Assembly (NCBI GenBank): GCA_963790405.1
Contig: CAWBOJ010000006.1
Coordinates: forward strand, 534,141-598,140
Direction of reading: 5' to 3'
DNA from: JBGSMX01 sp963790405
GTDB lineage: Bacteria; Actinomycetota; Coriobacteriia; Anaerosomatales; JAGXFU01
DNA: 64,000 bases
The position numbers and the translations under genes are program-made. Position 1 is the first letter of the stretch. The number at the start of each line of letters is the position of its first letter. Of the stretch, positions 29,099 through 40,259 are shown one piece after another. A model generated the notes under the pieces. It searched no databases, was not told the origin of the DNA, and saw only the letters and a list, made by a program, of their open reading frames with translations.

Positions 29099-30001
29099 AT
29101 GATGGACCAGGTGACAAGCGGATTCGTCGCGCTGGTCGGTCGCCCGAACAGCGGCAAATCAACGCTGGTGAACGCCGTCGCGGGGAGCAAGGTCGCGATC
29201 ACTTCCGACACGCCGCAAACGACTCGACATCGCCTTCGGGCCATCATCGACCGCGAGGATTCACAGATAGTGCTTGTGGATACCCCCGGTCTTCACAAGC
29301 CCTACGATGCGTTGGGCGAAGAGCTGAACCGATCGGCGCTCATGGCGCTGTCTGACGTTGATGTCGCGTGTCTGGTGATCGATGCGGCGGAGCAGGTAGG
29401 TCGCGGTGACGAGTGGGTTGCCCAGCACGTGGCGAACTGCTCGGCATCGAAGGTACTGGTGCTCACGAAAGCCGATCTGGTGACGCAAGAGCAGGCCGAG
29501 CGACAGCTCGTGCGAGCGCGCAAGCTGGTCGAGTTCGACCGCGAGATCGTTGTCTCGGCTCTCGAGGACTTCAACGTCGAAGGGTTCGTCAACGCTGTCA
29601 CGGAGCTGCTTCCCCAAGGTCCGCGCTACTTCCCGCGCGACATGGCGACGGATCAGCCGCTCGAAGTCGTGATCGCCGAGTTCATTCGCGAGAAGGTCTT
29701 GCTCAGTACTCGCGAGGAGGTCCCCCACGCGGTTGGTGTCGCCATCGACGACCTCAGCTACAACGACAAGCACGACCTGGCGACGATATATGCGGTGATC
29801 TACGTCGAGCGCGAGTCTCAGAAGGGCATAATCGTTGGGAAGGGCGGCTCGATGATCAAGCGCATCGGTACTGAGGCGCGCGTCGATCTCGAGCGGCTGC
29901 TTGGCGTGAAGGTGTTTCTGGACCTCGTGGTCAAAGTGAAACGCGACTGGCGACGCGATGCGTCGCAGATCCGCCGGTTCGGATATGGAGAGGGGCTGTG
30001 A
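29099..30001 (+). CDS. era: GTPase Era
   Basis: A 300-residue GTPase that binds the 3' end of 16S rRNA during 30S assembly. G-motifs: GRPNSGKST, the switch QTTRHRLRAI, DTPGLH, TKAD. A C-terminal KH domain (IIVGKGGSMIKRIGTEARVD) binds RNA. Tandem ATGs at 29099 and 29102 follow AAGGTGG; the first is used. Together with YbeY, RsfS and RsmE it adds to a set of ribosome assembly factors. Confidence 0.97.
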   Translation: MMDQVTSGFVALVGRPNSGKSTLVNAVAGSKVAITSDTPQTTRHRLRAIIDREDSQIVLVDTPGLHKPYDALGEELNRSALMALSDVDVACLVIDAAEQVGRGDEWVAQHVANCSASKVLVLTKADLVTQEQAERQLVRARKLVEFDREIVVSALEDFNVEGFVNAVTELLPQGPRYFPRDMATDQPLEVVIAEFIREKVLLSTREEVPHAVGVAIDDLSYNDKHDLATIYAVIYVERESQKGIIVGKGGSMIKRIGTEARVDLERLLGVKVFLDLVVKVKRDWRRDASQIRRFGYGEGL

Positions 30002-30004
30002 CCT

Positions 30005-30679
30005 GTGGATAGCGTCGACCTGGCCTCCAAGATCGACCAGACCCTGCTCAAGCCGACTATCGGCTTTGCCCAAGGAAACGACTGGATTGAAAGCAACCGC
30101 GACAGTGGATTCGCCACGCTGTGTATCTCACCGTTTCTGGTACCGGTAGCCGCGCAGAAGCTCGCTGGTTCGAAAACCGTGGTGTGCACCGTATGCGCGT
30201 TTCCGCTCGGTTACGCCAATACCGAGACAAAGGCCGAGGAGGCTGCGCTCCTGGTCGGTCTGGGGGCGGTCGAGGTGGACATGGTCGTGAACATTGCAGC
30301 GCTTCTGGAGGGCGAGGACCAGTTCGTGACCGACGATATCCGTGCGGTCGTGCGTTCGGTCGCAGAAGCGTCTGAAGGCACAGCACTCGTGAAAGTCATC
30401 CTCGAGACGGGCTACCTCGACGACGAGCAGATCGCTCGCGGGGCACATCTGGCTGCCGGGGCCGGTGCCGATTTCGTGAAGACGTCCACCGGCTTCGGTC
30501 CTCGTGGCGCATCCGTGCGCGATGTCGAGATCATGCGTGAGGCCGTTGGAGCCGACGTTGGCGTGAAGGCTGCAGGCGGGATCCGCGATCTCGAGACGGC
30601 ACGGGCCATGCTCGGGGCCGGAGCGACCCGGATCGGCACTTCGTCCGGGCTTGAGATCCTCGAGGCGGCCAGCCGCTAG
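30005..30679 (+). CDS. deoC: Deoxyribose-phosphate aldolase
   Basis: A 224-residue class I aldolase splitting 2-deoxyribose 5-phosphate into acetaldehyde and glyceraldehyde 3-phosphate. Proton-relay and Schiff-base lysines lie in LVKVILETGYL and GVKAAGGIRDLETA; DFVKTSTGFG holds the second active-site lysine. The GTG start is three bases after the era stop, so the genes are probably co-transcribed. Confidence 0.95.
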   Translation: MDSVDLASKIDQTLLKPTIGFAQGNDWIESNRDSGFATLCISPFLVPVAAQKLAGSKTVVCTVCAFPLGYANTETKAEEAALLVGLGAVEVDMVVNIAALLEGEDQFVTDDIRAVVRSVAEASEGTALVKVILETGYLDDEQIARGAHLAAGAGADFVKTSTGFGPRGASVRDVEIMREAVGADVGVKAAGGIRDLETARAMLGAGATRIGTSSGLEILEAASR

Positions 30680-30693
30680 GGGCGGCAACGACC

Positions 30694-31443
30694 ATGCCCG
30701 CCTACCGCGTACGCGCGCTCGTGATGCGCAAGACCAAGCTCGGCGAGACCGACGTGATCGTCACGATGTTGGCCGAGCAAGGGTTGCAGGTCCGTGCGGT
30801 CGCCAAAGGGATGCGCAAGCCGGGATCGCGGTTCGGCGGACGTTTGGAGCCTTTCTCGGTAGTGGACGTGATGTTGCACACCGGTCGTTCATTGGATGTG
30901 GTCTCAGAGGTCGAGACGGTTATCGGTCACGGCAAGCTTCGCGAGGATTTCGACCGCTCGACGGCCGCATCGGTCGTGGCAGATGTTCTCGACAAGCTCT
31001 CGTGCGAAGGTCAGATCGAAGATCGGTTGTTCGATCTGGGGGTGACCACCCTAGATGTCATGGAGGACTGTCGCGTCGACCGGCTGCTGTGCATGGTGGT
31101 GGCGTTTCTTGTCAAGGCGATGGCCATGCACGGATTGCGTCCCGAGCTGCTCTCGTGTGCCGGATGCGCGCGTGAGGCCACAGGTGGGAGCCGATTCTCG
31201 CTGGATGCCGGTGGAATCTTGTGCCCCGAGTGTGGAGAGACGCATGGTGCCTCGATCGAGTTCAGTGAGGCGGCGCGCAACATGCTTGTAGAGTTGCTCG
31301 GCTCGACTATGCGGCAGGTTGCCGATGCAGACATGGATGAGCGAGCCGTCGGCGAGTGCTTCACCCTCATGCGCTCGTTCGTGTCATACCACGTGCCGGC
31401 ACGACTCAAGGCGCTCGACTTCTATGCGGGTGTGACTACGTGA
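30694..31443 (+). CDS. recO: DNA repair protein RecO
   Basis: A 249-residue protein that loads RecA onto SSB-coated DNA with RecR. The N-terminal OB-fold (YRVRALVMRKTKLGETDVIV) and the GGRLEPFSVVDVM block are conserved. Four zinc cysteines are visible (CAGC and CPEC). The era-recO linkage is common. It overlaps the next gene by four bases. Confidence 0.94.
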   Translation: MPAYRVRALVMRKTKLGETDVIVTMLAEQGLQVRAVAKGMRKPGSRFGGRLEPFSVVDVMLHTGRSLDVVSEVETVIGHGKLREDFDRSTAASVVADVLDKLSCEGQIEDRLFDLGVTTLDVMEDCRVDRLLCMVVAFLVKAMAMHGLRPELLSCAGCAREATGGSRFSLDAGGILCPECGETHGASIEFSEAARNMLVELLGSTMRQVADADMDERAVGECFTLMRSFVSYHVPARLKALDFYAGVTT

Positions 31444-31931
31444 GCGGGAGTGACACGCTGCGGGTCACCACGCAGCTGACGCAGAAGGGGTACCGGGCGG
31501 TTCTGCTGCATCTCGCCGCGCTTCGGATGCGACTCATCGTGCCGGTGCTCGCGTTCTTCGCATTCAGCGCTTTGGCGGGCGGCTTCACGCCGCAGGCATT
31601 GTTCCTGCTGGGCTCGCTGTTCGCGATCGTGATCACGACGTGGGGCTACATCGCCTGGAACGTCTCATCTCCGAGCAACATCGAGCTCTACCTGCCGATT
31701 GCCTACGAGTTCGACGCAGATGGAGTGACCTACGGTGGCACGGCGGGAGTAGGCAGGATCGAGTGGAGCTCGATCCGACGGTGGCGCTACGCGGCCGATC
31801 ACTACCTGCTGTACGTGGCCGGTGCCACCTACGTCGTGATTCCCGGCGCCGACATGCCTTCGACGGACGTGCCACGATTCGAGGCGTTTCTTCGCACGCA
31901 CGTACCCAAAGGGCCGAGGCGTTTGCGCTAA
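31440..31931 (+). CDS. YcxB-like membrane protein
   Basis: A 163-residue protein. Two membrane helices (MRLIVPVLAFFAFSALAGGF; ALFLLGSLFAIVITTWGYIA) precede a soluble C-terminal domain resembling YcxB (YEFDADGVTYGG, GRIEWSSIRRWRYAADHYLL). The function of that family is unknown. GTG 31440 overlaps the recO stop (GTGA). Confidence 0.65.
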   Translation: MSGSDTLRVTTQLTQKGYRAVLLHLAALRMRLIVPVLAFFAFSALAGGFTPQALFLLGSLFAIVITTWGYIAWNVSSPSNIELYLPIAYEFDADGVTYGGTAGVGRIEWSSIRRWRYAADHYLLYVAGATYVVIPGADMPSTDVPRFEAFLRTHVPKGPRRLR

Positions 31932-31953
31932 GATACTCGCACTGTGCACCTGT

Positions 31954-31972
31954 GCCGTGCACCCTGCACGGC
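31954..31972 (+). promoter_or_regulatory. 8-bp stem-loop in the glyQ leader
   Basis: GCCGTGCA and TGCACGGC pair perfectly around a 3-base loop, 31 bases before the glyQ ATG. No U-run follows. The leader is far too short for a T-box. The role is unknown. Confidence 0.35.
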
Positions 31973-32003
31973 CTTAAGAACGGAAGGGACGTCGCGTAAG
32001 CCT

Positions 32004-32924
32004 ATGCAAGGCCAGACGTATCAAGACATCCTCCTGGCTCTGTCGCGTTACTGGGCGGATCAGGGTTGCGTTCTGCTTCAGCCCTACGACATGGAGGTAG
32101 GCGCGGGGACATTCCATCCTGCGACCACGCTTCGAACGCTCGATCCTCGGCCATGGCGGACTGCGTACGTGCAGCCGTCGAGGCGGCCCACCGACGGGCG
32201 CTACGGCGAGAACCCCAACCGGCTGCAGCACTACTACCAGTTCCAGGTCATCTTGCAGCCGAGCCCGGACAACGTGCTCGATCTGTACTTCGACTCGCTT
32301 CGAGCCATCGGGATCGAGCCTGCCGAACACGACATGCGCCTGGTCGAAGACGACTGGGAGTCGCCGACGCTGGGCGCATGGGGCCTGGGCTGGGAGGTCT
32401 GGCTCAACGGCATGGAAGTCACGCAGTTCACGTACTTCCAGCAAGTCGGAGGTTTCGACTGTCGCCCGGTGCCTTCGGAGATCACGTACGGTCTGGAACG
32501 GCTGGCGATGTACATCCAGGGCGTGGACAGTGTCTACGACATCATCTGGTCGATCGGGCCCGATGGCATGCAGTTCACCTATGGCGACGTGTTTCTCGAA
32601 AACGAGAAGCAGTATTCCAAGCACAACTTCGAGCTTGCGGATACCGAGATGCTCTATCGGCTGTTCGACTCGTACGAGGCCGAGTGCCTGCATCTGCTCG
32701 ACGGTGGCGTCGTGCTCCCGGCATACGACTACGTGCTCAAGTGCTCGCATACCTTCAACCTGCTCGACGCGCGCGGCGCAATCGCTGTGGCCGAGCGGGT
32801 CAGCTTCATCGGCCGTGTGCGCACGATCGCCAAGGCTTGCTGCGAGGCGTACGTCGCCCGAGTGCGCGATGAGGCTGACGAGCTACCTGCTGCCGTCGGC
32901 GCAGAAGGCGGTGAGGCCTCGTGA
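32004..32924 (+). CDS. glyQ: Glycyl-tRNA synthetase alpha subunit
   Basis: The class II catalytic subunit of the tetrameric bacterial GlyRS, 306 residues. The start TYQDILLALSRYWADQGCVL and QPYDMEVGAGTFHPATTLR are diagnostic. Class II motif elements are in YVQPSRRPTDGRYGENPNRL and EITYGLERLAMYIQ. ATG 32004 is chosen by homology; the preceding in-frame part lies in leader sequence. The stop overlaps glyS by four bases. Confidence 0.97.
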   Translation: MQGQTYQDILLALSRYWADQGCVLLQPYDMEVGAGTFHPATTLRTLDPRPWRTAYVQPSRRPTDGRYGENPNRLQHYYQFQVILQPSPDNVLDLYFDSLRAIGIEPAEHDMRLVEDDWESPTLGAWGLGWEVWLNGMEVTQFTYFQQVGGFDCRPVPSEITYGLERLAMYIQGVDSVYDIIWSIGPDGMQFTYGDVFLENEKQYSKHNFELADTEMLYRLFDSYEAECLHLLDGGVVLPAYDYVLKCSHTFNLLDARGAIAVAERVSFIGRVRTIAKACCEAYVARVRDEADELPAAVGAEGGEAS

Positions 32925-34994
32925 GCCGCGACCTTCTGTTCGAGATAGGCGTGGAGGAGATTCCGAGCGCTCCGCTGTATGCGGCGATCACTCAGCTCAG
33001 AGTCGACGCCGCCAAAGCACTGGACGAGGCGCGACTCGGCTACGAGACCCTGGAGACCTTCGGGGCTCCTCGGCGGCTTGTGTTGCGCATCACCGGCCTT
33101 TCGGAGGGACAAGAAGACCGGAGCTTGCGCGCTCGTGGACCCGCGGTGAAGGCGGCCTACGATGCCGAGGGCAATCCGACCAAAGCAGCAGAGGGCTTCG
33201 CGCGGGGCAAAGGCGTAGACGTAGCGAGTCTGGTGACCGAGACCGACGGCGGCGGGGAGTACGTTTTCGCGATCATCGAAGAGACCGGCCGTGCCGCGAG
33301 CGAGGTACTGCCGCAGATTCTGCATGACCTTGTGACCGGCTTGAACTGGCCGAAGTCCCAGCGATGGGGCGTCGGTTCGGCTCGGTTCATTCGTCCGGTC
33401 CGCTGGCTGCTTGCGCTCTTCGGCGACGAGGTCGTACCCGTCGAATTCGCCGGGCTGAGCGCAGATCGCTTCACCGAGGGACACCGCTTCATCGCTTCGG
33501 AGCGCAGGATACCCGTCGACATCTGCTGACGAGTACGACGCCGCAGCTTCGCGTGGCATGTTCGTATACGACCAAGATGAGCGAGCGCGTCTCGTGCGAG
33601 AAGGTATCGAGGCCATAGAGGCGCAACGCGGCGTTCGTGCGGTAGTGCCCGAGAAGACGTTTGCCGAAGTCGTGAACTTGGTCGAGTGGCCGACTGTAGC
33701 CGTGGGCCACTTCGACGAGGCATTCCTCGAGGTACCTCGCGAAGTCATCGAGACCGCGATGACCAAGCACCAGCGCTACTTCCCGCTCGAAGGTCCGGAC
33801 GGGAATCTCACGAATCTGTTCATCGTTGTGCACAACGGCGACCCGGCGCGGACTGATGCCATCATCGCAGGTCACGAGCGCGTGATTCGTGCGCGTTTGG
33901 CCGACGCGACCTTCTTCTACCGCGAGGACCTGAAAGTCAACATGGAGCACTGGGTGTCGCAACTGGATACCATCGTGTTCCAGGAGAAACTCGGTACGTC
34001 CGGCGCGAAGGTAGCGCGCAACGAACGCCTCGCCGAGCACCTGGCGAAGCTGGATGGAGCCGACGCGGGACAGACGGCCGAAGCGGTACGCGCTTCTCAT
34101 CTGGCCAAGGCAGACCTCGTGAGTCATGTGGTGGTCGAGTTCCCGGTGCTGCAAGGAGTCATGGGCAGCTACTACGCGCTCGCATGCGGAGACACGCCCG
34201 AGGTGGCGCTCGCCATTCTCGAGCACTACAAGCCGCGATTCGCGGGCGACGAGACGCCGTCGACCCTTCCCGGCAAACTCGCGTCGGTCGCCGACAAGCT
34301 CGACACGATGGTCGGCATCTTCGGCATAGGAATGGCACCGACCGGTTCAGCCGACCCCTATGCGCTCAGGCGCGGCGCTCTCGGCATTCTGAACATCATC
34401 CTCGAAGGACTGACAATCACCCTCGACGAGGCTATCGGCGCTGCTCTGAGCGGCTATGACGAGTCGCATGAGTTCGATGACGCGGCGGTCGGTAGTGCGG
34501 TCAAGGGATTCATCGTCGGGCGGGCCGAGGGACTGCTGAAGGACCGCGGCCACGCGTACGACACGGTGGCAGCTGTTCTTGCTACCGTAGCCGACGATCC
34601 AGCCGATGCGCTGAGACGATGCGAAGCGCTCACTGCGTTTCGTGGGGCCTCCGATGACATGGAAGACCTGTCGGTGGCGTTCACGCGTGCGCGCAACCTG
34701 AGCAAGCCTGCACTCGGCACGACGACCGACGCATCGATTATGGGTGCCGAGGAAGCAGTGCTTGCAGACGCGCTGTCCGAGGCCGAGCAGGCAGCGGACC
34801 GCTCGTTCGAAGCGGCCGACTACGATGCCGTTCTCGGCGTTTTGGCCGGGCTCCGTGGGCCGATCGACGCATTCTTCGATGCGGTGCTGGTGATGGATTC
34901 TGACGAGAAGTTGCGAGACAACCGGCTGCGGTTGCTCAATCGGTTCGTGGCGCTGTTCTCGCGGTTCGCCGATTTCTCGAAGCTTTCGGAGTAG
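32921..34994 (+). CDS. glyS: Glycyl-tRNA synthetase beta subunit (one frameshift)
   Basis: The tRNA-binding subunit of GlyRS. The N-terminus RDLLFEIGVEEIPSAPLYAA, GAPRRLVLRITGL, FIRPVRWLLALFGDEVVPVE, and MTKHQRYFPLEGPDG are family signatures. A C-terminal HD-like and anticodon-binding region ends in LLNRFVALFSRFADFSKL. The frame shifts +1 near 33,523; the repaired length is 691 codons, normal. GTG 32921 overlaps the glyQ stop, so the subunits are coupled. Confidence 0.96.
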
Positions 34995-34996
34995 CT

Positions 34997-35816
34997 GTGC
35001 CGCATAGGACGATCTCGATCCACGTGATCTCGGACTCGTTGGGTGAGACGGGCGAGATGGTGGCACGCGCCGCGGAGGCCCAGTTCGAGCCGGACAAGTT
35101 CCGAATCGAGCGCTTGTCGAAGGTCACGACGCCCGAAGCGTTGCGTGAGGCCGTGAAGTCGCACTGCGGCAGGCACTGCCTGTTCTTCTACACGTTGGTC
35201 GATGTAGCGCTGCGCACTGAGATGGAGAGACTCTGCGCAGAAGGGGTGAATGGCGTCGACTTGTTGGGGCCTGCCGTACGCGTGCTGTCCAGCGTGACGG
35301 GGATCGAGCCTACCGGCGAGACGGGTGCTGTGAGAAGAACCGATCAGCGGTACTTCGAACGCATCGAAGCGATGGAATTCGCCGTCAAGCATGATGACGG
35401 TCGCAACACTGAAGGCCTGCTCGCTGCGGATATCGTTCTGATCGGCGTGTCACGGACGAGCAAGACCCCTCTGGCGATGTACCTGGCGTTCAAGGGCTGG
35501 AACGTGGCGAATATCCCGTTGGCGCCCGGAATGACTCCACCGTCGGAACTGTTCGAGGTCGATCCACGGCGTGTCTTCGGCCTGGTCACGAGTGCTGATG
35601 TGCTCGTCGAGATCCGAACCGAACGCATGAAGGAGCTGGGCACGTACGTGCAGCGGCTACGCCGAGGGCGAGGCGATCGAGCAGGAGCTCGAGGAGGCGC
35701 GCTCGGTGATGAGGCGCATTGGTTGTCTGGTGGTGCGTACCGACAATCGGGCGGTCGAGGAAGCTGCGCAGGAGATCATCCGACACGTGCAAGGCGAGCA
35801 TCTCGTCAGCGATTGA
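34997..35816 (+). CDS. ppsR: PPDK regulatory protein (bifunctional kinase/pyrophosphorylase, one frameshift)
   Basis: A DUF299-family enzyme that inactivates PPDK by ADP-dependent phosphorylation of the active-site threonine and reactivates it by phosphorolysis. The start is ISIHVISDSLGETGEMVARA; the P-loop is IGVSRTSKTPLAMYLAFKGW. After a +1 shift near 35,655 the chain continues YAEGEAIEQELEEARSVM to HVQGEHLVSD; the repaired length is 273 codons. It begins two bases after glyS and lies directly upstream of ppdK, its target. Confidence 0.93.
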
Positions 35817-35899
35817 TCTAGTCTGGCGTGTACGCGCGCGCGAAGCGGTGCGGTATCATCACGAGTACGTCAGAACCCCGAGGAGCGAGGGAGAGGGAG

Positions 35900-38617
<2,718 letters not shown>

Positions 38618-38621
38618 TGTG

Positions 38622-38656
38622 ACGCGGCCCGTCGGTATGGCGGGCCGCGTTGTTTG
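38622..38656 (+). terminator. Terminator after ppdK
   Basis: ACGCGGCCCG (38622-38631) pairs with CGGGCCGCGT (38641-38650) around a 9-base loop, followed by TGTTTG. It starts five bases after the stop. Confidence 0.75.
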
Positions 38657-38678
38657 CTCGGCTTTGAGGGGGAGGCGC

Positions 38679-39032
38679 ATGACCCGCAGCACCAAGCTCT
38701 ACCAGAAGCCGGGCTCTCCACTCATCCAGGGTCACTCCAAGACGGAGCGGTCCTTCGTAGGGGAGTGGGTGCGGGGGTTGCTGGTGTGCTGTGTGGTCGC
38801 TTTCGTTGTCTACATCTATCTGGAGCTCGATCCGCAGGTCGCCTTCGGCATGACCTCGATCTCGAACGCGGTAGCGAACACGTTCACGCGCTTTGTGCCT
38901 GGCGCGATCATAGGGACACTCGTCGGCGTGCCGGTCGGCCGCGGATTCGGGTGGCGTCAACAATGGCAGGCTGCTGCGGTGCTGGGGCTCGTCTTCGGCT
39001 TCGGCGTTGCGCTTGTCCTCGGGTCATTCTGA
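38679..39032 (+). CDS. Small membrane protein of unknown function
   Basis: 117 residues that I do not recognise. A polar basic N-terminus (TRSTKLYQKPGSPLIQGHSK) is followed by three hydrophobic stretches: LLVCCVVAFVVYIYLEL, VPGAIIGTLVGVPVGRGFGW and AAAVLGLVFGFGVALVLGSF. A strong GAGGGGGAGG site precedes ATG 38679. It lies after the ppdK terminator and before dgt, same strand. Glycine-zipper-like GxxxG patterns hint at helix packing; nothing more can be said. Confidence 0.6.
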   Translation: MTRSTKLYQKPGSPLIQGHSKTERSFVGEWVRGLLVCCVVAFVVYIYLELDPQVAFGMTSISNAVANTFTRFVPGAIIGTLVGVPVGRGFGWRQQWQAAAVLGLVFGFGVALVLGSF

Positions 39033-39082
39033 GTGATGGGCCGAGCGATGAACCTCCGGGCTGTTTCTGATAGTGTCGCCGC

Positions 39083-40117
39083 ATGACGATCATCACCCGA
39101 GAAGAGTACGAGGCCGATGAGGAGCGCAGGCTTCAGGGCCGCGCCGCGAAGTCCTCTGCTACCCGGGGCCGCGAGCGTGAGCTCGAGCTTGATCCCTATC
39201 GCACGGAGTATCAGCGCGACCGCGATCGCATCATCCACTGCAAGGCGTTCAGGCGACTCTCGCACAAGACGCAGGTGTTCCTGGCGCCCGAGGGCGATCA
39301 CTACCGGACACGGCTCACGCACACGCTAGAGGTAGCGCAGATCGGGCGTTCGATTGCACGCGCGCTGAGACTGAACGAAGATCTGACCGAGGCCATCGCC
39401 TTGGGGCACGACTTGGGCCACACGCCATTCGGGCATATCGGCGAAGATGCGCTGAACGCAGCGCTTTCGGAGATTGCAGACGACTATCCCGACGTGCCGG
39501 TGCCGTTCCATCACAACTTGCAGTCGCTGCGTATCGTCGAGCGACTGGAGTACGAAGGAAGCGGGCTCAACCTGACGTGGGAGGTGCGTGACGGCATCAG
39601 GAACCACACAGGAGATGACATACCTGTGACCCTCGAAGGCCAGATCGTGCGGATCGCCGACCGTATCGCCTACATCAACCATGACATCGACGACTCGATC
39701 CGTGGCGGTGTGCTGCAAGAAATCGACTTGCCCCGTGGGGCGACCGATGTCCTCGGCCATCATCACGGCGCGCGAATCATGACGATGGTCACCGACATGG
39801 TCGAGACGAGTCATGACGCGGACCGGATCCGCATGTCGCCGCGCGTGTGGGACGCGATGATGGAGCTTCGCGCGTGGCTCTTCGACAACGTCTACCTCTC
39901 CGATCGAGCCAAGGCCGAGGAGCCCAAGGCGTTCGGCGTCGTGAGTGCGCTGTTCCGCTACTACATGGAGCATCCAGATGCGATGAGCGCCGAGTTTCGC
40001 CCGCAACAACGCGACGAGACGCCGCAGGCGGTCACCGACTATGTCTCGGGCATGACGGATCGCTTCGCGTTGCGTCAGTACGAGGCGCTCTTCATGCCGA
40101 AGAACTGGATGTTCTAA
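39083..40117 (+). CDS. dgt: Deoxyguanosinetriphosphate triphosphohydrolase-like protein
   Basis: A 344-residue HD-domain dNTPase releasing triphosphate from dGTP or other dNTPs. Signatures: DRIIHCKAFRRLSHKTQVF, TRLTHTLEVAQIGRSIARAL, and the HD pair LGHDLGHTPFGHIGEDAL; IADRIAYINHDIDD supplies the last metal Asp. dgt next to dnaG is frequent in actinobacteria and Firmicutes; here hppA lies between them. ATG 39083 is used. Confidence 0.93.
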   Translation: MTIITREEYEADEERRLQGRAAKSSATRGRERELELDPYRTEYQRDRDRIIHCKAFRRLSHKTQVFLAPEGDHYRTRLTHTLEVAQIGRSIARALRLNEDLTEAIALGHDLGHTPFGHIGEDALNAALSEIADDYPDVPVPFHHNLQSLRIVERLEYEGSGLNLTWEVRDGIRNHTGDDIPVTLEGQIVRIADRIAYINHDIDDSIRGGVLQEIDLPRGATDVLGHHHGARIMTMVTDMVETSHDADRIRMSPRVWDAMMELRAWLFDNVYLSDRAKAEEPKAFGVVSALFRYYMEHPDAMSAEFRPQQRDETPQAVTDYVSGMTDRFALRQYEALFMPKNWMF

Positions 40118-40179
40118 GAACGTGCGTCCAGTTGGGCGCGACAATGTGTCGTTGTATGCACAGGGACGTTGCCGATTTG

Positions 40180-40208
40180 TTGCCGCGCACCCTTTGTTCG
40201 CATAGAAT
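40180..40208 (+). promoter_or_regulatory. Promoter of hppA
   Basis: TTGCCG (40180-40185) and TAGAAT (40203-40208) are spaced by 17 bases. They lie 52 bases before the hppA ATG, which is preceded by GGAAGGAGAGG. Confidence 0.7.
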
Positions 40209-40259
40209 CACCCAAGCACTACCCCCGGCATTGATGCATGTGGAAGGAGAGGCACATTC

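Noticed and set aside
31932..32003. T-box riboswitch before glyQ or leuS
   Set aside because: The glyQ leader is about 70 bases with only one small stem, and the leuS leader shows no T-box consensus or specifier stem.
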